Part shown: piece by piece, positions 54,929 through 63,100 of the stretch
Layout: every line of letters starts with the position of its first letter
Position numbering within the stretch: the stretch's first letter is position 1
Assembly: GCF_900110275.1 (NCBI RefSeq)
Contig: NZ_FODC01000006.1
Span: 364,072-428,071, forward strand
DNA length: 64,000 bases
Direction: 5' to 3'
From: Duganella sp. CF517
Lineage (GTDB): Bacteria; Pseudomonadota; Gammaproteobacteria; Burkholderiales; Burkholderiaceae_D
Program-made: the position numbers and the translations under genes
The notes under the pieces: generated by a model
The model's input: only the letters and a program-made list of their open reading frames with translations
Told to the model about the DNA's origin: nothing
The model's database searches: none

Positions 54929-55924
54929 ATGAATGCTACCGCCCCCGCCATCGACGTCTGGCTCCTGGTGTTGCCGGACTTCGCGCTGCTCGACGCCACC
55001 GGCCCCGCCCAGGTGTTTTCCACCGCCAACGACGAGGCGCTCGCCGCCGGCCGTCCCGCGCCCTACCGTATACATATGGTGTCCCCCGGCGGCGGCCTGG
55101 TCGCGGCCGCCGCCGGGGTGACGGTGCTGACCGCGCCGCTGCCCGGCGCCGGCCTGGCCGGATCGACGCTGATCCTTGCCGGCGGGCGCGGCGTGGAGGA
55201 CGGCAGCAATCCGGCGCTGACTGCGGAGCTGGTGCGCTGGGTGGCGCAAGCCGGCGGCGGCGCCGACGCCGTCGCCCGTTGCTGTTCGATCTGTACCGGC
55301 GCCTTCCTGCTGGCGCGCACCGGACTGCTGGACGGGCGCCGCGCAGTCACCCACTGGCAGGACGCGGCGCAGTTGCAGGCCCAGTTCCCGGCCATCACGG
55401 TGCAGGAGGACGCCATTTATATCAAGGACGGCACTCTATATAGTTCGGCCGGCATCGCGGCCGGCATCGATCTGGCGCTGAGCCTGGTGGGCGAGGACCA
55501 GGGCCGCGACTTCGCGCTTAGCGTGGCCAAGCGGCTGGTGGTGTTCTTCAAGCGCCCCGGCGGCCAGCGCCAGTTCAGCTCGGAACTGCTGGCCCAGGCC
55601 GATGCGCAGGGCTTGCACGGCCAACTGACGGCCTGGCTGCGCGCGCGCCTGAAGCAGCCGATCGATGTCGACCAGATGGCGGCCGCGTTCGCGCTGTCGG
55701 TACGCTCGCTGCACCGCAAACTGCAGCAGGAGGCGGGCGTGTCGCCGGCGCAGTTGCTGCTGCGGCTGCGTATGGAATGCGCCTGCGCGCTGCTCGAGCA
55801 GCCCGGCATGACGGTCAAGCGGGTCGCCGCGCAAAGCGGCTTCGGCAGCGAGTACAATCTACGCCGCGCCTTCGCCGCGCAGCTGGGCGTGGCGCCGAGC
55901 GACTATCAGGCGCGCTTCGGCTAA
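54929..55924 (+). CDS. GlxA-type regulator (DJ-1/PfpI domain plus AraC helix-turn-helix)
   Basis: The 331-residue regulator has an N-terminal DJ-1/PfpI domain (residues 8-200, nucleophile-position Cys122 in CTGAFLLA). A C-terminal AraC DNA-binding domain follows (about 215-330), with LSVRSLHRKLQQEAGVSPAQ and a second helix SGFGSEYNLRRAF. Such proteins sense small molecules through the DJ-1 domain. It is divergent from the deleted DJ-1/cupin pair and is a likely regulator of them. Confidence 0.93.
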   Translation: MNATAPAIDVWLLVLPDFALLDATGPAQVFSTANDEALAAGRPAPYRIHMVSPGGGLVAAAAGVTVLTAPLPGAGLAGSTLILAGGRGVEDGSNPALTAELVRWVAQAGGGADAVARCCSICTGAFLLARTGLLDGRRAVTHWQDAAQLQAQFPAITVQEDAIYIKDGTLYSSAGIAAGIDLALSLVGEDQGRDFALSVAKRLVVFFKRPGGQRQFSSELLAQADAQGLHGQLTAWLRARLKQPIDVDQMAAAFALSVRSLHRKLQQEAGVSPAQLLLRLRMECACALLEQPGMTVKRVAAQSGFGSEYNLRRAFAAQLGVAPSDYQARFG

Positions 55925-55969
55925 TCTTGGCCGCCTTCGGGCTTGCGCCGGCAAACAGAGGAAAACCGC

Positions 55970-56362
55970 ATGCGGGGATTTGAAACATGGGTGGCGCGCG
56001 TGTTGCTGCTCAACAGCGCGCTGACCCTGGGCGTGAGCCTGGGCCTGCTCGGCGCGCCACAGGACGCCGAGGCGCGGGCGGTGTTGTTCGGCGTCGGGCT
56101 GTTCGGTTTTCTGGCCGCCGTGCTGTCGCTCAAACGCCGGCGCGGCGGACCGTGGGGCGGCATGCTGTACTACGCGGTCCAGCTGGTCGGCTATTTTCCG
56201 CACGACGGCAGCTGGCAATTCAGCGTCAAGGCCGGCGTCAGCATCGGCCTGATGATGCGGTTTTCGAACGCCACGCTGGTACTTAACATGGTCGCGCTGG
56301 CGTTGCTGGCCGCCACCTTGGCGGTACTGGCGCGGCGCCCGCGTCCCGCCGACGCCCGCTGA
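55970..56362 (+). CDS. Small integral membrane protein of unknown function
   Basis: This 130-residue protein has three or four hydrophobic segments (about 8-28, 40-55, 88-115) separated by Arg-rich loops. AGAGGA precedes the ATG at 55970. It follows the GlxA-type gene by 45 bases and may be cotranscribed. I do not recognise a family. Confidence 0.7.
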   Translation: MRGFETWVARVLLLNSALTLGVSLGLLGAPQDAEARAVLFGVGLFGFLAAVLSLKRRRGGPWGGMLYYAVQLVGYFPHDGSWQFSVKAGVSIGLMMRFSNATLVLNMVALALLAATLAVLARRPRPADAR

Positions 56363-56713
56363 GCCGGGCGTCTTCCTCCTTTGCTTCCGCTCCCCCGTGC
56401 GCCCGTTCCGGGCTGGGCGGGGCGCGCGCGGTCTTTTTCACTGTTGATTGTCGTGGGTCATGCCCGCGTCATGAAGTCACAGTAACATCTTTAACAAAAT
56501 TTCCTGAATGAATTAATATCGCGCGCGATTTTCCTGCACAGCGGCGGATTGGTCTATATCTTTTCAGCAAAACAACATAGCGGAAAGAACATGATTGGTG
56601 CGCTTGGAATGTTGCATTCTGGCAGGTTGCGGGCAAGATACATTCGCCGAAATAAATTCTTCTTGGAAATTAAGTCGGCTATACTTGCCGTTAATACGCT
56701 CGGTCCCGGTGCC

Positions 56714-56765
56714 CCCCAAGCACTGTTCCGGGTCGAAAAAAGTCAATGATTTCAAGTGCTTGGGG
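56714..56765 (+). other. Inverted repeat followed by T residues
   Basis: CCCCAAGCACT at 56714-56724 pairs perfectly with AGTGCTTGGGG at 56755-56765 across a 30-base loop, then CGCTTTT follows. It could terminate transcription arriving from the left, ahead of the repeat gene, or mark the 3' end of a small RNA. Confidence 0.4.
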
Positions 56766-57061
56766 CGCTTTTAATACATGACAAAGAACGCCGAGATATT
56801 TTATTCCCCGCAGCAACAAGTTTGTTTAGTGAAAGATTCGCTCCGGTCGCCTTGTACTCGAGTGTAGCGAAATTGTCGTCCGCGACGTCCGGTTCAGCGG
56901 CTCGCGGATGATGCACGAAACACTTTGGGAAGAAATTTAAGTTGAAATGCAGCAAATCGCCGCCGTTTGCTAAAGTTGACACTTTTGTTGACGTTAAGAA
57001 TGTGTGTGCGGGATTTTTTGCGCCTGTAGCAACGGATTAGCAGTAAATACATAGTTATAAA

Positions 57062-57122
57062 ACGGCAAATGTGCCACTGACGGAAGCTAGGAGACGACGG
57101 GTAGGGCCGTCGATCCCGCTTT
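57062..57122 (+). promoter_or_regulatory. Structured leader with terminator-like hairpin before the giant repeat gene
   Basis: CGACGG (57093-57098) and CCGTCG (57105-57110) form a stem, extended by GGA/TCC (57088-57090, 57112-57114), and followed by TTTTT at 57118-57122. This is a terminator-like hairpin 39 bases before the ATG. Upstream lie GGCAAA (57062), a GGAA tetraloop-like site (57080) and GACG (57091), faintly reminiscent of a c-di-GMP-I riboswitch core but not matching its full consensus. Attenuation control is plausible. Confidence 0.4.
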
Positions 57123-57161
57123 TTCGGACAGATCGAATTAGCGCCCTTTAGGAGAAATGCA

Positions 57162-60100
57162 ATGAGCGTCGTAACCAGTTTCACCACGGAACAGATCGCC
57201 AGTCTGACTACTCAGCAGATTGTCACGATCACCACAGCCGAATTCGCTTCGCTCAACTCCGATCAAATCGGCGCGCTGACGACGCTCCATGCTTCCCTCC
57301 TGACCTCCACCCAATTGGGCGCGATCACCACCAGCGCCGTCGGTTCGCTGGGCACGGAAGACATCGCCGCCCTGGGCACCAGCGCCGTGGTCGGCCTGTC
57401 GAGCGCGCAAATGAAAGCGCTGTCGACCGACCAGATCGTCGCGTTGACCACCAACCAGGCCGGCGCGCTGCTGACCCAGCAGGTCGCGGCCCTGTCGACC
57501 GACGGCATCGTCGCGCTGGAAACGGCCGATTTCGCCGCACTGAAGACCGCCTCCGTCGCCAGCTTGACCAGCGTCCAGATCAAAGCCCTGACCACCGACC
57601 AGATCGTCGCGCTGACGACCGCCGGCGCCAACGCGCTGACCACCGCGCAAGTGTCCAATTTCAGCACCGACGCCATCGCCGCGCTGCAGACGGCCGACAT
57701 CGCCGCCCTGAAAACCAGCGTCATCGCCTCGCTGTCCTCGACCCAGGTCGCGGCGCTGACGACCGACCAGGTCAAGGCCCTGACCACCGCCACGCTGGTG
57801 GCGCTGAGCACCTCGAATATCGCCAGCGGCCTGACGACCGACCAGATCGTCGCCATGACGTCGGCCCAGTTCGCCAGCCTGAGCACCGCCCAGATCGGCG
57901 CGCTGTCGAGCAGCAGCATCGCCGCCATCGAAACGGCCGACATCGTCGGCATCAGCACCGCCGGCATCGCCGCGCTCAAATCGAACCAGGTCGCCGGCCT
58001 GAGCACCGACCAAGTCGCCACGCTGTCGAGCAACCAGATCGTCGCCATGACCACCGGCACCATCAAGGCGCTGAGCACCGACCAGGTCGTCGCGTTGACC
58101 ACCGCGCAAGCGGCCGCGCTGACCACCCAGCAAGTCGCCTCGCTGAGCACCGACGCCACCGCCGCGCTGGAAACGGCCGACTTCGCCGCACTGAAGACCG
58201 CCGCCATCGCCGGCCTGTCGACCAACCAGATCCGCGCGCTGACGACCGACCAGATCGTCGCGCTGACGACCGCCGCCGCCAATGCCCTGAACAGCGCCCA
58301 AGTGGCCGCCCTGAGCACCGACGCCGTCGCCGCCATGCAGACCGCCGACCTGGCCGCGCTGAAGACCGCTTCGTTCGCCGGCTTGAACTCGAGCCAGGTC
58401 GCCGCGCTGACCACCGCCCAGGTCAACGGCCTGGCAACCGCCCAGTTCGCCGCGCTGAGCACCTCGAATATCGCCAACGGCCTGACGACCGACCAGATCG
58501 TCGCCATGACGTCGGCCCAGTTCGCCAGCCTGAGCACCGCCCAAGTCAACGCGCTGTCGACCAGCAGCATCGCCGCCATCGAAACGGCCGACATCGTCGG
58601 TATCAGCACCGCCGGCATCGCCGCGCTGAAATCGAACCAGATCGCCGCCCTCGTCACCGAACAGATCGCCACGTTGTCGAGCAACCAGATCGTCGCGCTG
58701 ACCACCGCCGGCGTCCGCGGCCTGACCACCGACCAGGTCGTCGCGCTGACCACCGCCCAAGCCGCCGCGCTGAGCACCCAGCAAGTGGCCGCGCTGAGCA
58801 CCGACGCCGTCGCCGCGCTGGAAACGGCCGATTTCGCCGCACTGAAAACGGCCGCCATCGCCGGCCTGACCACCAACCAGATCCGCGCCCTGACGACCGA
58901 CCAGGTCGTCGCGCTGACCACCGCCGAAGCCAACGCCCTGAGCAGCGCCCAAGTGGCCGCCCTGAGCACCGACGCCGTCGCCGCGCTGCAAACGGCCGAC
59001 CTGGCCGCGCTGAAGACCGCGTCTTTCGCCGGCCTGAATTCGAGCCAGGTCGCCGCGCTGACCACCGACCAGGTCAAAGGCCTGGCAACGGCGCAACTGT
59101 CCGCGCTGAGCACCGCCAACATCGCCAACGGCCTGACGACCGACCAGATCGTCGCCATGACCTCGGCCCAGTTCGCCAGCCTGAGCACCGCCCAGATCAA
59201 CGCGCTGTCGACCAACAGCATCGCCGCCATTGAGACGGCCGACATCGTCGGTATCAGCACCGCCGGCATCGCCGCGCTGAAATCGTCGCAGATCGCCGCC
59301 CTGGTCACCGACCAGATCGCCACGTTGTCGAGCAACCAGATCGTCGCGCTGACCACCGCCGCCGTCCGCGGCCTGACCACCGACCAGGTCGTCGCGCTGA
59401 CCACCGCCCAAGCCGCCGCGCTGAGCACCCAGCAAGTGGCCGCGCTGAGCACCGACGCCGTCGCCGCGCTGGAAACGGCCGACTTCGCCGCACTGAAGAC
59501 CGCCGCCATCGCCGGCATGACCACCAGCCAGATCCGCGCCCTGACCACCGACCAGGTCGTCGCGCTGACCACCGCCGAAGCCAACGCCCTGAGCAGCGCC
59601 CAGGTCGCCGCGCTGAGCACCGACGCCGTCGCCGCGCTGCAAACGGCCGACCTGGCCGCGCTGAAGACCGCCTCGTTCGCCGGCCTGAATTCGAGCCAGG
59701 TCGCCGCGCTGACCACCGACCAGGTCAAAGGCCTGGCGACGGCGCAACTGTCCGCGCTGAGCACCGCCAACATCGCCAACGGCCTGACGACCGACCAGAT
59801 CGTCGCCATGACGTCGAGCCAGTTCGCCAGCCTGAGCACCGCCCAGATCAACGCGCTGTCGACCAACAGCATCGCCGCGATTGAAACGGCCGACATCGTC
59901 GGTATCAGCACCGCCGGCATCGCCGCGCTGAAATCGTCGCAAATCGCCGCGCTGGTCACCGACCAGATCGCCACGTTGTCGAGCAACCAGATCGTCGCGC
60001 TGACCACCGCCGGCGTGTCGGGCCTGACCACCGACCAGGTTGTCGCGCTGACCACCGCGCAAGCCGCCGCGCTGAGCACCCAGCAAGTTGTCGCGATGAG

Positions 60101-63100
60101 CACCAACGCCATCGCCGCGCTGGAAACGGCCGACTTCGCCGCGCTGAAGACCGCCGCCGTCGCCGGCCTGACCACCAACCAGATCCGCGCCCTGACGACC
60201 GACCAGGTCGTCGCGCTGACCACCGCCGAAGCCAACGCCCTGAGCAGCGCCCAAGTGGCCGCGCTGAGCACCGACGCCGTCGCCGCGCTGCAAACGGCCG
60301 ACCTGGCCGCGCTGAAGACCGCGTCGTTCGCCGGCCTGAACTCGAGCCAGGTTGCCGCGCTGACGACCGACCAGGTCAAAGGCCTGGCCACCGCCCAGTT
60401 CGCCGCTATGAGCACCGGCAACATCGCCAACGGCCTGACGACCGACCAGATCGTCGCCATGACGTCGGCCCAGTTCGCCAGCCTGAGCACCGCCCAGATC
60501 GGCGCACTGTCGACCAACAGCGTCGCCGCGATCGAAACGGCCGACATCGTCGGTATCAGCACCGCCGGCATCGCCGCGCTGAAATCGAACCAGATCGCCG
60601 CGCTGGTCACCGACCAGATCGCCACGTTGTCGACCAACCAGGTCATCGCGCTGACCACCGCCGGTGTCGCCGGCCTGACCACCGACCAGGTTGTCGCGCT
60701 GACCACCGCGCAAGCGGCCGCGCTGAGCACCCAGCAAGTTGTCGCGATGAGCACCAACGCCATCGCCGCGCTGGAAACGGCCGACTTCGCCGCACTGAAG
60801 ACCGCCGCCGTCGCCGGCCTGACCACCAACCAGATCCGCGCCCTGACGACCGACCAGGTTGTCGCGCTGACCACCGCCGAAGCCAACGCCCTGAGCAGCG
60901 CCCAGGTCGCCGCGCTGAGCACCGACGCCGTCGCCGCGCTGCAAACGGCCGATCTGGCCGCGCTGAAGACCGCGTCGTTCGCCGGCCTGAACTCGAGCCA
61001 GGTTGCCGCGCTGACGACCGACCAGGTCAAAGGCCTGGCCACCGCCCAGTTCGCCGCAATGAGCACGTCGAACATCGCCAACGGCTTGACGACCGACCAG
61101 ATCGTCGCCATGACGTCGAGCCAGTTCGCCAGCCTGAGCACCGCCCAGATCGGCGCACTGTCGACCAACAGCGTCGCCGCGATTGAAACGGCGGACATCG
61201 TCGGTATCAGCACCGCCGGCATCGCCGCGCTGAAATCGTCGCAGATCGCCGCGCTGGTCACCGACCAGATCGCCACGTTGTCGACCAACCAGGTTGTCGC
61301 GCTGACCACCGCCGGTGTCGCCGGCCTGACCACCGACCAGGTTGTCGCGCTGACCACCGCGCAAGCGGCCGCGCTGAGCACCCAGCAAGTTGTCGCGATG
61401 AGCACCAACGCCATCGCCGCGCTGGAAACGGCCGACTTCGCCGCACTGAAGACCGCCGCCGTCGCCGGCCTGACCACCAACCAGGTCCGCGCCCTGACGA
61501 CCGACCAGGTTGTCGCGCTGACCACCGCCGAAGCCAACGCCCTGAGCAGCGCCCAAGTCGCCGCCCTGAGCACCGACTCGGTCGCCGCGCTGCAAACGGC
61601 CGATCTGGCCGCGTTGAAGACGGCTTCGTTCGCCGGCTTGAACTCGAGCCAGGTCGCCGCGCTGACGACCGCCCAGGTCAACGGCCTGGCAACCGCCCAG
61701 TTTGCCGCGATGAGCACCGGTAACATCGCCAACGGCCTGACGACCGACCAGATCGTCGCCATGACGTCGAGCCAGTTCGCCAGCCTGAGCACCGCCCAGA
61801 TCGGCGCACTGTCGACCAACAGCGTCGCAGCGATCGAGACGGCCGACATCGTCGGTATCAGCACGGCCGGCATCGCCGCGCTGAAATCGTCGCAGATCGC
61901 CGCGCTGGTCACCGACCAGATCGCCACGTTGTCGACCAACCAGGTCGTCGCCCTGACCACCGCCGGTGTCGCCGGCCTGACCACCGACCAGGTCGTCGCG
62001 CTGACCACCGCCCAAGCGGCCGCCCTGAGCACCCAGCAGGTCGCCGCCTTCAGCACCAACGCCATCGCCGCGCTGGAAACGGCCGACTTCGCCGCGCTGA
62101 AGACCGCCGCCGTCGCCGGCCTGTCGACCAACCAGATCCGCGCCCTGACGACCGACCAGATCGTTGCGCTGACGACCACCGAAGCGAACGCCCTGAGCAG
62201 CGCGCAAGTGGCCGCCCTGAGCACCGACGCCGTCGCCGCCCTGCAGACCGCCGACATCGCCGCGTTGAAAACGGCGTCGTTCGCCGGTTTGAATTCGAGC
62301 CAGGTCGCCGCGTTGACCACCGACCAGATCAAAGGCCTGGGCTCGGCGCAGTTCGCCGCGATGAGCACGTCGAACATCGCCAACGGCCTGACCACCGACC
62401 AGATCGTCGCCATGACGTCGGCCCAGTTCTCCGCCCTGAGCACCGCCCAGATCGGCGCACTGTCGACCAACAGCGTCGCCGCGATCGAAACGGCCGACAT
62501 CGTCGGTATCAGCACGGCCGGCATCGCCGCGCTGAAATCGTCGCAGATCGCCGCCCTGGTCACCGACCAGATCGCCACGCTGTCGACCAACCAGATCGTC
62601 GCGCTGACCACCGCCGGCGTGTCGGGCTTGACCACCGACCAGGTCGTCGCGCTGACCACCGCCCAAGCCGCCGCGCTGAGCACGCAGCAGGTCGCCGCCT
62701 TCAGCACCAACGCCATCGCCGCGCTGGAAACGGCCGACTTCGCCGCGCTGAAGACCGCCGCCGTCGCCGGCCTGTCGACCAACCAGATCCGCGCCCTGAC
62801 GACCGACCAGGTTGTCGCGCTGACCACCGCCGAAGCCAACGCCCTGAGCAGCGCCCAAGTCGCCGCCCTGAGCACCGACTCGGTCGCCGCGCTGCAAACG
62901 GCCGACCTGGCCGCGTTGAAGACCGCGTCGTTCGCCGGCCTGAACTCGAGCCAGGTGGCCGCGCTGACGACCGCCCAGGTCAACGGCCTGGCAACCGCCC
63001 AGTTCGCCGCGATGAGCACGTCGAACATCGCCAACGGCTTGACGACCGACCAGATCGTCGCCATGACGTCGACCCAGTTCGCCAGCCTGAGCACCGCCCA

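Larger units (their letters stand above)
56363..57161. other. Long AT-richer intergenic region upstream of the giant repeat gene
   Basis: This 800-bp stretch has clearly lower GC than the rest of the window and no convincing gene. I see an inverted repeat at 56714-56765, a doubled GTTGAC (56975 and 56987, one helical turn apart), a TTGACA-like -35 candidate at 56976-56981 without a clean -10, and a structured leader at 57062-57122. It probably holds the promoter and regulatory sites of the giant gene. The composition may mark a junction with acquired DNA. Confidence 0.5.

Noticed and set aside
56549..57187. Short open frames on both strands in the AT-rich intergenic region
   Set aside because: None has a ribosome site together with coding character or a recognisable sequence.
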